This document shows, in pieces, positions 8,031 through 16,256 of a stretch of 37,666 nucleotides of DNA (its first letter is position 1; the number at the start of each line of letters is the position of its first letter). Origin of the DNA: JAZKFP01 sp040386355. GTDB taxonomy: Bacteria > Pseudomonadota > Gammaproteobacteria > Pseudomonadales > UBA6940. Location of the stretch: the NCBI GenBank assembly GCA_040386355.1, contig JAZKFP010000230.1:1-37666 (forward strand), given 5' to 3'. The notes beneath the pieces were generated by a model that made no database searches, had not been told where the DNA came from, and saw only the letters and a program-made list of their open reading frames with translations. The position numbers and the translations under genes were made by a program.

Positions 8031-9788
8031 ATGCCTTCAGTACGTCGCCCTCCAGTTCATCCAAAAATTTTACTTCCACGTCATGAACATAAGTCATTAA
8101 CAGCTTTTGATCCAATTAAAGTCTCATGTAAAAAACATATTTCAATTCAAAATCAAAATTTAATAAAAAATATGAGAAGTATTGCTGTATCTAATATAGA
8201 ATTGAATGAAATTGTAACCGCAAAAGATCCTATATCTAAATGCATCTTCAAATGTGTAGATGCTATCCAAGATTTTCTTACCAATCCTCAATTGAGTAAT
8301 TTTCAAAAGAAAAATATTCAATCAGCATTCAATCTAGCTACAAAAATTTTACCAGAAGTTTTTAACAGAAAAAATAATATCTATTATTTCAATAATAAAA
8401 CTTCTGCATCAGAAATCGGGCTAAAAATTGTAAAGGCTTTCATTTTTTTTGCAAATCACTCTACAAATCCACTTGTAAATTTCAATCATTATTTAAAAGA
8501 GTCGTTTCCATTTTTTTTAACAGAAAAATCAACTACAAAAAAAACTCTTTCTGAAAAATCTCAGATGCATATAAATAAAAATCATATATTTGATTTTTTA
8601 GAGACATTTTTTGAGCTTAAGGAAACGTTAAAACTTCCAACTCTACATGAATTAGATTTAAATTTAAGAAATATATCTAGTAATTGTGAAATCTCAAAAA
8701 TTCCTGAAGTAGTGAAAGATGTTTTCAATACTCATTATTTTGAAAGTTATGCAACTGTTTTAACCAATCAATATCTTAAAATATTTTTAAGTTCTCACAA
8801 AAATGATAATGATATTTTCAAATTTTTAAATATTCTTCTTTATTTAGAGAATGCTCGACAGCTTGGAGTTCGAGTTGATCAACCCAATTCTGTACCAGAT
8901 GTTCCTTTAGTTTTTGTTCCTAAAGATGGTGATATTTATAACAATTTATGTGGTAGCACTGCTATAAATCAGCCAGGGTTTAAACTAAATGCTCCAACAC
9001 ATATTCTAATTTCAGCACATGCAAATTATGAAAAAGAAATCAAAGACGTTTTTAAATACTTAATTGAGAATCCAAATTCTAAAATTATATATATGTCTCC
9101 GTATATATCATTTATCAAAAAAGATTTGAATTTTTATAAATCTTTATATAGTGCTGTTTTACCTGAAATTAAGAATGCTGTAGAAAATATGAAAGATATA
9201 AACTCTTCTTTGTTAGATATAAGAACGCGTTTGACATTAACGACCCATATTGATCAGGTCATTACTCAAAAGCTTTTAAAGGAAAGTACTATGTTTATCC
9301 CGCGTGCTGGAAATTCTCTTCCAATAGCAGAAGTAGTGTCGCCAACTCAAGAACAGGCACTTGGATCTGCAATGATGCATGTGCTTCGTCAAGGGGGTGA
9401 AATAAATATTTCGTTACGTTCGTCTGCACAGCAGTCAACTTATTCTTCAGCAATGTCATCTATTTCTACAACTTCCAACCTTGGCTCTACACATTCAATC
9501 TCTCAGCACACATCGAATCTTAACCCGGTCAGCAGTATTGATAAGGAAATAATCGATACTATGCAATCAATTATCATACATGATCAACTTATGAGAGATT
9601 TTGAATCGACTTTAACGCATCCTAATTTAACGACATTTGAAATTAAAGCAGTGCAGAAATTAGTTAATTATAATTTTCAGGAGAAATCTAAATTCAGTAG
9701 AAAATTAAATGTGCTAAGGAGAAATAATCATATAAATTCAAATTATTTATCTCACTTGCAAAGCAACTTAACTCGTGAATTCCACTAA
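8031..9788 (+). CDS. Large unrecognised protein, candidate secreted effector
   Basis: I do not recognise this 585-residue protein. The ATG at 8031 is chosen because AGGAAG lies 5 bases upstream; the frame stays open upstream to a TTG at 7950 but has no ribosome-binding site there. The protein is Lys/Asn/Ile-rich and the DNA is more AT-rich than its neighbours, with many A and T runs. The N-terminus is basic and proline-rich (RRPPVHPKILLPRHEHK). A mixed alpha/beta stretch around residues 290-390 contains THILISAHANYEKEIKDVF and SKIIYMSPYIS. A Ser/Thr-rich low-complexity segment covers about 460-500, followed by a helical C-terminus. No signal peptide or membrane segment is seen. Composition, size and accessory position resemble host-directed effectors of intracellular gammaproteobacteria; this is inference only. 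Confidence 0.72.
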   Translation: MPSVRRPPVHPKILLPRHEHKSLTAFDPIKVSCKKHISIQNQNLIKNMRSIAVSNIELNEIVTAKDPISKCIFKCVDAIQDFLTNPQLSNFQKKNIQSAFNLATKILPEVFNRKNNIYYFNNKTSASEIGLKIVKAFIFFANHSTNPLVNFNHYLKESFPFFLTEKSTTKKTLSEKSQMHINKNHIFDFLETFFELKETLKLPTLHELDLNLRNISSNCEISKIPEVVKDVFNTHYFESYATVLTNQYLKIFLSSHKNDNDIFKFLNILLYLENARQLGVRVDQPNSVPDVPLVFVPKDGDIYNNLCGSTAINQPGFKLNAPTHILISAHANYEKEIKDVFKYLIENPNSKIIYMSPYISFIKKDLNFYKSLYSAVLPEIKNAVENMKDINSSLLDIRTRLTLTTHIDQVITQKLLKESTMFIPRAGNSLPIAEVVSPTQEQALGSAMMHVLRQGGEINISLRSSAQQSTYSSAMSSISTTSNLGSTHSISQHTSNLNPVSSIDKEIIDTMQSIIIHDQLMRDFESTLTHPNLTTFEIKAVQKLVNYNFQEKSKFSRKLNVLRRNNHINSNYLSHLQSNLTREFH

Positions 9789-9872
9789 TGATAGGAATTT
9801 TTCTAATGTTGAGCCTAATGAATATTCTTATTTTCAACAACGCTAGCTTTTAAAAATTTGAAAATAGTATGA

Positions 9873-9905
9873 AGTCTGATAGTGATTTACAAAAACTACC
9901 AGACT
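9873..9905. terminator. Possible two-way terminator between convergent genes
   Basis: Arms AGTCTGATAGT (9873-9883) and ACTACCAGACT (9895-9905) pair over 11 bases with one G-T pair and an 11-base loop. The hairpin lies between the convergent ends of the 585-residue gene and ettA. There is no clear T run on either side, so confidence is modest. Confidence 0.4.
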
Positions 9906-9931
9906 ACCTATTAGATGTAAAAAATAATCAA

Positions 9932-11599
9932 TTACACTTTAATGCTTTTATATTTTAATCGTCGCGGTTGAACATTGCCGTTCTTCTTCGCCTTAAACTG
10001 CTCAAATTCGGTATAGCTCCCCTCAAACCACTCCACTTTACCTTCATCTTCAAACGACAAAATATGCGTTGCGATGCGATCTAAAAACCAACGGTCATGC
10101 GAAATAACAATTGCGCACCCAGGATAACTTAATAATGATTCTTCTAACGCACGCAGCGTTTCTACATCTAAATCATTCGTAGGTTCATCGAGTAATAAAA
10201 CATTCGCACCTTGCTTTAAAACTTTGGCTAAATGCAAACGATTACGCTCACCACCCGATAAATCACCAACGCGTTTTTGTTGATCTGAACCTTTAAAATT
10301 AAATCGACCTAGATAGGAACGCGACGCAACTGAATAATTTCCGACTTCAATAAAATCAGCGCCACCGGAAACTTCTTCCCATACACTTTTCGAATCGTCT
10401 AATGCATCACGACTTTGATCGACGTATGCAAGCTGTACGGTGTCACCTAAAATCACTTCACCTTGATCAGGTTTTTCTTGACCGCTAATTAATCGGAATA
10501 ATGTAGTTTTACCCACACCGTTTGGACCAATAATTCCAACGATCGCACCAGGGGGTAAAGACAGAGTTAAATTTTCATATAACACCCGACTTCCAAAACA
10601 TTTACTGACATTATTAAATTCAATAACTTTGTCACCTAAACGCGGACCAGGTGGAATATAAAGCTGTTGAGTTTCATTTCTTTTTTGGAAATCTTGCGAA
10701 TTTAATTCTTCAAAACGTTGTAATCGCGCTTTGCTTTTTGCTTGACGACCTTTTGGGTTGGTACGAACCCATTCCAATTCAGCTTTAATCGTTCGCTTCC
10801 AAGAATCTTCTTGACGTTGCTCCTGCTCTAATCGTTTATCTTTTTGTTCCAACCACGACGAATAATTTCCTTCAAATGGAATACCACGGCCCCTATCTAA
10901 TTCTAAAATCCATTGCGCTGCATTGTCGAGAAAATATCGATCATGCGTTACTGCAACTACAGTGCCCGGAAATTCACATAAAAAGCGTTCTAACCACGCC
11001 ACACTTTCTGCGTCTAAATGGTTGGTTGGTTCATCGAGTAACAACATATCGGGTTTAGAAAGTAATAATTGGCACAGCGCAACACGACGCTTTTCACCAC
11101 CCGATAAATTTGCAACGCTGGATTCCCACGGCGGCAAGCGCAAAGCGTCTGCGGCAATTTCAAGCGTACGATCCACTTCCCAACCATTTACAGAATCAAT
11201 TTTATTTTGCAAATCCGCTTGCTTTTCCATGAGTTTATTGAGTGCATCGTCACTCATGGGATCAGCCATTTTCATGCTGATATCGTCAAATTCTTGTAGC
11301 CAATTTTTTATTTCACTTACCGCTTTTTCTACATTACCGCGCACATCTAAATTGTTATCAAGCTGCGGTTCTTGCGGTAAATATCCAACATTAATACCTT
11401 GCTGTGGTCGTGCTTCACCTTGATAATCTTTATCAATGCCAGCCATAATGCGTAATAACGAACTTTTTCCAGAACCATTTAAACCAAGTACACCAATTTT
11501 TGCACCAGGGAAAAAAGATAAAGAAATATCTTTTAAAATTTCACGTTTTGGCGGAACAACTTTCGCCACACGATTCATTGTATAAATATATTGAGCCAC
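9932..11599 (-). CDS. ettA: Energy-dependent translational throttle protein EttA (ABC-F ATPase)
   Basis: This 555-residue soluble ABC-F protein binds the ribosomal E site and gates the first peptide bond according to the ATP/ADP ratio. The N-terminus (MAQYIYTMNRVAKVVPPKRE) is typical of EttA (YjjK). The first ABC domain has Walker A GLNGSGKSS (39-47), signature LSGGEKRR and Walker B LLLDEPTNHLD. The linker arm (about 240-320, WLEQKDKRLEQEQ onwards) contacts tRNA. The second ABC domain has GPNGVGKTT, LSGGERNR and LLLDEPTNDLD. The arginine-rich C-terminal tail RRLKYKSIKV matches the EttA subgroup rather than Uup or YheS. The start is GTG (11597-11599) with GGAG about 7 bases upstream on the minus strand. 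The length equals that of E. coli EttA. Confidence 0.96.
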   Translation of the reverse strand: MAQYIYTMNRVAKVVPPKREILKDISLSFFPGAKIGVLGLNGSGKSSLLRIMAGIDKDYQGEARPQQGINVGYLPQEPQLDNNLDVRGNVEKAVSEIKNWLQEFDDISMKMADPMSDDALNKLMEKQADLQNKIDSVNGWEVDRTLEIAADALRLPPWESSVANLSGGEKRRVALCQLLLSKPDMLLLDEPTNHLDAESVAWLERFLCEFPGTVVAVTHDRYFLDNAAQWILELDRGRGIPFEGNYSSWLEQKDKRLEQEQRQEDSWKRTIKAELEWVRTNPKGRQAKSKARLQRFEELNSQDFQKRNETQQLYIPPGPRLGDKVIEFNNVSKCFGSRVLYENLTLSLPPGAIVGIIGPNGVGKTTLFRLISGQEKPDQGEVILGDTVQLAYVDQSRDALDDSKSVWEEVSGGADFIEVGNYSVASRSYLGRFNFKGSDQQKRVGDLSGGERNRLHLAKVLKQGANVLLLDEPTNDLDVETLRALEESLLSYPGCAIVISHDRWFLDRIATHILSFEDEGKVEWFEGSYTEFEQFKAKKNGNVQPRRLKYKSIKV

Positions 11600-11679
11600 A
11601 GATTTCTCCGAGAATTAATTTAGTAAAAACTTTAAATCTTACGCAAATGAGATTTCCTAAAACACTTTTCAAATATTTA

Positions 11680-11815
11680 ATCAGTAAAAGGCAGCGTTCA
11701 ACACGGGCGAATGATTATTCGCCCCTACAACAACAGTGCTTTCGTAAACATACCTAGATCTCTAACGGACACCATAGGGGGTGAATAGTTATTCGCCCGC
11801 ATGTACTTTCCCACA
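11680..11815 (+). repeat. Family C element with both hairpin ends
   Basis: The left hairpin is CGGGCGAATGATTATTCGCC plus CCTACA (from 11704), and the right hairpin is its inverted relative TAGGGGGTGAATAGTTATTC plus GCCCGCATG (11775-11802). The ends face inward (CCCCTACA...TAGGGG). The outer flanks AATCAGTAAAAGGCAGCGTT and GTACTTTCCCACAA recur around the single hairpin at 36528-36549, which helps define the element's borders. Confidence 0.65.
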
Positions 11816-11838
11816 AAACATCTTTTATAAAAAATTTC

Positions 11839-11870
11839 AACCTGGAAAAGTTATTCTGCGGCAGGTTATA
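11839..11870 (+). repeat. Leftover right end of a family B element
   Basis: The string AACCTGGAAAAGTTATTCTG followed by CGGCAGGTTATA matches the right end of the family B copy at 37441-37593 (AACCTGGAAAAGTATTCTAC-GGAGGTATA). The rest of this copy is missing, and a complete B element begins at its last bases. Confidence 0.55.
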
Positions 11871-11990
11871 CCAAACGCAAATGGGATTTCCAGTAGGCAG
11901 AGCGTAAGTGAGGCGCGCAGCATACAGTTGAGTATGTGAGCACACGAACGAATGCTCTAACACCCTGGAAATACATTTGCGGAAGGTATA
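11867..11990 (+). mobile_element. Family B palindromic MITE-like element, 124 bp
   Basis: The ends are TATACCAAACGCAAATGGGA and the complement of TATACCTTCCGCAAATGTAT, each followed by the shared inner block TTTCCAG. The inside carries the family core AGTAGGC and a central hairpin GCATAC...GTATGTGAGC. No coding capacity is present. The right end shares its TATA with the family A element that begins at 11989. Being mobilised in trans by an unseen transposase is inference from the TIR/TA structure. Confidence 0.7.
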
Positions 11991-12197
11991 TACCCGTAGC
12001 GAATGAAAATTAGGTGTTTATCATGATCTTTTTTTCCACTTGCTGTGTTGCTTTTCCTTGCGTAAAGCTTTGGCTACGCAGCGTCAAAGCGCCTTGCGAT
12101 TGAAAAAAAATATTCATGCTAAACCGTTTCACTTGTCCGGCCGCTGCCTTTAGTCGCGGCGCGCGAAGCGCCCTAATTTTCAAACGCTACGGGTATA
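11989..12197 (+). mobile_element. Family A MITE copy 1, 209 bp, adjacent to dxs stop
   Basis: The 25-base terminal inverted repeats (11989-12013 and 12173-12197) start TATACCCGTAGCG and match at 23 of 25 positions. The inside includes TTGCGTAAAGCTTTGGCTAC and a GC-rich stretch, CCGGCCGCTGCCTTTAGTCG and beyond, that is identical in copy 2. It ends exactly at the base before the dxs stop codon (minus strand, 12198-12200). The structure fits a non-autonomous element inserting at TA; no transposase is present. Confidence 0.78.
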
Positions 12198-14147
12198 TCA
12201 GTAAACTGCTGCATCTAAAGTGGATAAACGATCAAGGCTTATCGAAATCGACAAACCTTGATCCAACAAAAAATTTCGAATGGATCCTTCTATGCCGCTT
12301 GCGTCTAAACCTGCACGTTGTAATAAAAATTCTGTTTTACCATGTGGTAAAAACTGATCAGGTAAACCTAAATTTAAAACCGGTTTATTAATATTACGCG
12401 CATTTAAAAATTCATTAATCGCTGAACCGGCGCCCCCAGAAATAGTATTCTCTTCCAGAGTAACTATTAAACTAAAATCGTTTGCGCACTGTAGAATAAC
12501 GTTTTCATCCAAAGGTTTAATAAATCGCATATTAATTAGTGTTGCATTTAAATTTTTAGCCGCTTGCATTGCAACATGCGCTAACGTTCCAAAAGCAAAA
12601 ATCACAATATCCTGACCTTGATGCATTAATTGCGATTGACCAATCGGCAGTAACTTCATTTCCGTTTCAGGTTCAATGCCAACACCGACGCCTCGAGGAT
12701 AACGTACCGCGGCTGGACCTGGAAATTGCAAACCGGTGTACAACATATGTCGACATTCATTCTCGTCTGCAGGCGCCATAATCACTAAATTTGGAATGCA
12801 TCGTAAAAAACTTAAATCAAAACTTCCATTGTGCGTTGCGCCATCTTCACCAACTAAACCTGCGCGATCAATAGCGAATAAAACATCTAAATTTTGAATC
12901 GCAATATCATGAATCAATTGATCGTATGCACGTTGTAAAAATGTTGAATAAATGGCGACAACGGGTTTCATGGACTCGCAGGCAAATCCTGCAGCGAGCG
13001 TCAATGCGTGTTGTTCTGCGATGGCTACATCAAAATAACGATTTGGAAAACGTTTGGAAAATTCAACGAGATCTGAACCTTCGCGCATTGCTGGCGTAAT
13101 TCCAATAACACGTGAATCTTTTTCTGCGATATCACATAACCATTGGCCAAACACATTGGAAAATTTCCATTTCTTGTTAGAAGGTAATGCAACGATTTTT
13201 GCTTTATCAACGGGTTCTAATTTTGTTAAAGCATGATATCCAATTGGATCGCGTTCCGCCGGACCAAAGCCTTTACCTTTCTGCGTAATTACATGAAGTA
13301 AACGTGGACCTTTCAGCGCCTGCATTTTTTTTAAATAGAAAACCAGACTGGGCAAATCATGACCATCAATAGGACCAATATAGTTAAATCCTAATTCTTC
13401 AAATAAACCGCCAGGTGAAACCATGCCTTTCACATGTTCTTCCGTGCGTTTCGCAATATCCCGCGCTACCGGATGTTTTTCTAAAATGCGTTTGCCGCTT
13501 TCTTTCAATGTGTTGTAAGTAGAACTTGCCCAAATGCGTGAAAAATAATTTGATAAACCACCAACATTTTCTGAGATCGACATTTGATTGTCGTTAAGGA
13601 TAACCAATATATCAGCTTCACTATGACCTGCATGACTCAAAGCTTCGAATGCCATACCTGCCGTCATTGCTCCATCGCCAATAATACTCACGACCTGACG
13701 TTTAATACCTTGTAACTCTGACGCAATCGCCATTCCTAAAGCTGCACTGATACTGGTCGATGAATGCCCTACACCAAATGCGTCGTAAGTGCTTTCTTCG
13801 CGACATGGAAATGCTGCAAGTCCGCCCCACTGTCTGAGCGACGCCATTCGCTCGCGACGACCGGTGAGTATTTTATGCGGATAAGTTTGATGACCTACAT
13901 CCCACACTAATCGATCATGCGGGGTGTTAAAGACATAATGCAATGCAAGTGTTAGCTCAATAACACCAAGTCCAGCGCCAAAATGTCCACCGGTTCGCCC
14001 AACCGTATACAGCAAAAAAGCCCGCAATTCATCAGCAACTTCCACTAACTGCGCAGCATCAAAGCGACGTAAATTTTCAGGACCATCGATCAAATCAAGC
14101 AAAGGCGTTTCAGGTGCTTGAGTAAGAATTTCTTCAAAAGTTTTCAT
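12198..14147 (-). CDS. dxs: 1-deoxy-D-xylulose-5-phosphate synthase
   Basis: This 649-residue thiamine-diphosphate enzyme condenses pyruvate with glyceraldehyde 3-phosphate, the first step of the MEP isoprenoid pathway and a supply for thiamine and pyridoxal. Visible motifs are the ThDP/Mg site GDGAMTAGMAFEA (about 152-164), VWDVGHQTYPHKILTGR near residues 80-96, the catalytic-Glu region AEQHALTLAAGFA (about 380) and DRAGLVGEDGATHNGSFDL (about 411). It is longer than E. coli Dxs (620), partly because of a C-terminal tail of about 20 residues (LDQGLSISISLDRLSTLDAA) beyond the usual end. A family A MITE directly abuts the stop codon, so the tail may have been changed by that insertion. hslR lies upstream on the same strand. 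Confidence 0.96.
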   Translation of the reverse strand: MKTFEEILTQAPETPLLDLIDGPENLRRFDAAQLVEVADELRAFLLYTVGRTGGHFGAGLGVIELTLALHYVFNTPHDRLVWDVGHQTYPHKILTGRRERMASLRQWGGLAAFPCREESTYDAFGVGHSSTSISAALGMAIASELQGIKRQVVSIIGDGAMTAGMAFEALSHAGHSEADILVILNDNQMSISENVGGLSNYFSRIWASSTYNTLKESGKRILEKHPVARDIAKRTEEHVKGMVSPGGLFEELGFNYIGPIDGHDLPSLVFYLKKMQALKGPRLLHVITQKGKGFGPAERDPIGYHALTKLEPVDKAKIVALPSNKKWKFSNVFGQWLCDIAEKDSRVIGITPAMREGSDLVEFSKRFPNRYFDVAIAEQHALTLAAGFACESMKPVVAIYSTFLQRAYDQLIHDIAIQNLDVLFAIDRAGLVGEDGATHNGSFDLSFLRCIPNLVIMAPADENECRHMLYTGLQFPGPAAVRYPRGVGVGIEPETEMKLLPIGQSQLMHQGQDIVIFAFGTLAHVAMQAAKNLNATLINMRFIKPLDENVILQCANDFSLIVTLEENTISGGAGSAINEFLNARNINKPVLNLGLPDQFLPHGKTEFLLQRAGLDASGIEGSIRNFLLDQGLSISISLDRLSTLDAAVY

Positions 14148-14262
14148 AGGACGTTCTCATTCGAACCGACTCGAATCGGAAACGCGATTATGCCAGAGGT
14201 GAAAGGGTTTCGCGAATGCGGTAAGTATCAGAAACTGTAGAAATTAATCGGATTTAAACTAC

Positions 14263-14652
14263 TCAACTAAGATTCTTGAATTGATGCAATTGCCGCCTTT
14301 GTTTTTTTGTTGGTCGCCCTTCTGTTTGAGGTTGAGTCAGTCGCGCTAACTGCCGCAACTTACGTTCATCTTCTCGACGTTTTTTACTGTCTTCTTCTTC
14401 AAAATACAGCTCAGACACTTTTTCAGCTCCAACTCGCTTTGCGACTAAACCCAAAATGCGCACATTAAAAATTTCACCTTGGCGATCAATAATTAACTCA
14501 TCATTTAATCGCACCGCGCGACTGGGTTTTGGACGCATTCCATTGATTTCAATTTTGCCGGATTCAATCGCGGCTTTTGCGAGTGCCCGAGTTTTAAAAA
14601 ACCGACTTGCCCATAACCATTGATCAATGCGTATCGGATCTTCATTTGTCAT
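14263..14652 (-). CDS. hslR: Ribosome-associated heat shock protein 15 (S4 domain)
   Basis: This 129-residue protein belongs to the Hsp15 family, which binds free 50S subunits carrying a stalled nascent chain and helps recycle them. The S4 RNA-binding domain occupies roughly residues 8-70: IRIDQWLWASRFFKTRALAKAA, then GKIEINGMRPKPSRAVRLND. The C-terminal third is a highly basic tail (RREDERKLRQLARL...KKQRRQLHQF) as in E. coli HslR (133 residues). The ATG at 14650-14652 is preferred because TAGGTG lies 9 bases upstream; an in-frame ATG 12 codons earlier (14688) has no ribosome-binding site. It is divergent from the DUF3500 gene, with under 90 bases between them, so both promoters must lie there. 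Confidence 0.93.
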   Translation of the reverse strand: MTNEDPIRIDQWLWASRFFKTRALAKAAIESGKIEINGMRPKPSRAVRLNDELIIDRQGEIFNVRILGLVAKRVGAEKVSELYFEEEDSKKRREDERKLRQLARLTQPQTEGRPTKKQRRQLHQFKNLS

Positions 14653-14737
14653 TGGTTTTACACCTACTGTTCTTAAATATTTATGCATTAGTTGCTAAGA
14701 TAGCAAATCACTTTTTCACTACGGTCTTTAAAACCTT

Positions 14738-15970
14738 ATGCGAACAACTCTTAAATTTCTGCTTAACATACTATTCACGATAACGTTGTTAGCCTGTCAA
14801 TCGCATCAACTTTCTCAAACAGATCAACGAGCAGAAATAAATCAAAACGTTTTAAATATTCGTTATCAAGAAATTCTTAAAGCTATACAACATTTTCAGA
14901 ATTCATTAAATTTGCAACAACAAAAATCTCTCATTCAACCTTTTGATCATCCCCATCGCACTCGCGGATTTTGTTATGTTTTAGCACATTGCAAAACCGA
15001 ATACGTGGGTTTGCGAATGCGTGATTTAAACGCAGGGCAAAAATACGCTTTGAATGAATTGCTGATGAAAGCTTTGAGTGGTGAAGGTTACAGTCGAGCG
15101 GTACACACTATGAACCGAGAGTGGTTGTTGGAAGAAATGGAAAATGCGCATCGCGTAGATCCCAAAAATCATCCAGTAATTGGCAGTCCTGAGGTTCCTA
15201 ATTGGCAACCACCTTTACAACGCGGCGCTGCTGATTATTACATTGCAATTTTTGGTGAACCCGATTTTATTCAATCTAAATCAACAGTGTGGGGATTACG
15301 GTTTGAAGGACATCATTTAACGCTTAATCTAACGTTTGGAGAAAAAAATGGCCAAACTTCAATAGGAGTAACGCCAATTTTTTTTGGCGCCAGTCCAATG
15401 GCTATTCCCAAAGCACCAATGTCGAAAAAAGAATATCCGCATTGGCACGCTCAAGAAAGTCAACAAACATTGCAACGCGAAAGTTGGCTAGCTCGATCTT
15501 TTTTAAAAACATTAACGCAACAGCAGCGGCAACGTAGTCAATGGAACGCATTGCCAACCGCCGAATTAATGGGTGGTACAGCCGTTCCACTCGATGCAAA
15601 TGTTTTTTTGCAAAATCAACGTCCAGGTCAGAAAATACAAGATCTTTCTAAAACCCAACAAGCATTATTATGGGATTTTATAGAAGCATTTGCACTGATT
15701 CAAAACACGCATGCCGTACCTTGGGAAGAACTTAAAAATCAAATCGAACATTCTCGTGTATGGTGGTTTGGCGATATTCAAGACGAACACGCTGAACTCT
15801 ATATTCGAGTACAAAGCCCACGTTATTTAGTGGAATTATTACAAGCAAATACCTTTGGCGTTGTGAGCGATGTAAAAGCTAATCATGTGCATGCTTCATT
15901 TAGAGATTTAAAAAGCGATTGGGATTTTAATCCGCTGAGTGAGCATTTAAAAATACATCATGCTGATTAG
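14738..15970 (+). CDS. DUF3500-family lipoprotein
   Basis: This 410-residue protein has an N-terminal lipoprotein signal: a basic start, a hydrophobic core and lipobox LLAC with Cys at residue 20. The mature part matches the DUF3500 family as I remember it, with YYIAIFGEPD...WGLRFEGHHLTLNLTF (about 165-195), the PIFFGASPM segment and the C-terminal HVHASFRDLKSDWDFNPL. Members are exported proteins of unknown activity, about 350-420 residues long. The histidine pair in EGHH and the late HVH and RD residues are the sort of positions that could bind metal, but no reaction is known to me. It is transcribed away from hslR and followed by family B and C repeats. Family call is good; function is unknown. 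Confidence 0.82.
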   Translation: MRTTLKFLLNILFTITLLACQSHQLSQTDQRAEINQNVLNIRYQEILKAIQHFQNSLNLQQQKSLIQPFDHPHRTRGFCYVLAHCKTEYVGLRMRDLNAGQKYALNELLMKALSGEGYSRAVHTMNREWLLEEMENAHRVDPKNHPVIGSPEVPNWQPPLQRGAADYYIAIFGEPDFIQSKSTVWGLRFEGHHLTLNLTFGEKNGQTSIGVTPIFFGASPMAIPKAPMSKKEYPHWHAQESQQTLQRESWLARSFLKTLTQQQRQRSQWNALPTAELMGGTAVPLDANVFLQNQRPGQKIQDLSKTQQALLWDFIEAFALIQNTHAVPWEELKNQIEHSRVWWFGDIQDEHAELYIRVQSPRYLVELLQANTFGVVSDVKANHVHASFRDLKSDWDFNPLSEHLKIHHAD

Positions 15971-15982
15971 GGCGTGTTGATA

Positions 15983-16108
15983 TATACCGAATGCATATGA
16001 GTTTTCCCGGTTGTTGCATAGCTCACTCGCCTGCTCACCTATATATTTATAGGCTCCGCGGGATTATTTCGCATGCGCCTACAGGAAAACCAATCTGCAT
16101 TCGGTATA
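15983..16108 (-). mobile_element. Family B element, 126 bp, inverted orientation
   Basis: The termini TATACCGAATGCATATGAGT and the complement of TATACCGAATGCAGATTGGT make a strong terminal inverted repeat, flanked by TA on both sides. Read on the minus strand, the inside shows GTAGGCGCATGCGAAATAAT, CGCGGAGCC and GGTGAGCAGGCGAGTGAGC, matching the B core at 33009-33123. It lies 12 bases after the DUF3500 stop. Confidence 0.7.
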
Positions 16109-16130
16109 TACAAATTGATTTAAATTAAAA

Positions 16131-16156
16131 CGGGCGAAAGATTTTTCGCCCCTACA
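16131..16156 (+). repeat. Family C hairpin, single left end
   Basis: CGGGCGAAAGATTTTTCGCC followed by CCTACA forms an 8-base-pair stem around a short AT loop and is nearly identical to the left end at 37292. It sits 100 bases before cysQ and may act as a terminator for upstream transcription. Confidence 0.6.
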
Positions 16157-16256
16157 ATAATAAAATTCACTGGTGTTGGTTACTCCTGCAACAATTTTTT
16201 AATTAACGGCACTCTCTAAATAAAATTTATTAAATAATTTACAAGGAATGTAAATC

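Larger units (their letters stand above)
11600..12197. other. 598-base gene-free block built of palindromic elements
   Basis: Between ettA and dxs I see no real gene. The block contains, in order, a two-ended family C element (about 11680-11815), a leftover family B end (about 11839-11870), a full family B element (11867-11990) and a full family A element (11989-12197). Short open frames here are by-products of the repeats. Confidence 0.8.

Noticed and set aside
10923..11423. A 166-codon plus-strand frame antisense to ettA.
   Set aside because: It lies wholly inside ettA on the opposite strand, and the ettA protein matches its family end to end.
12116..12391. A 91-codon plus-strand frame across the end of the MITE and dxs, and a similar 88-codon frame at 23959-24225.
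   Set aside because: Both owe their similarity to the shared GC-rich MITE segment (AAAFSRGARSALIF) and then run into unrelated sequence, one of them antisense to dxs. They are repeat by-products, not genes.
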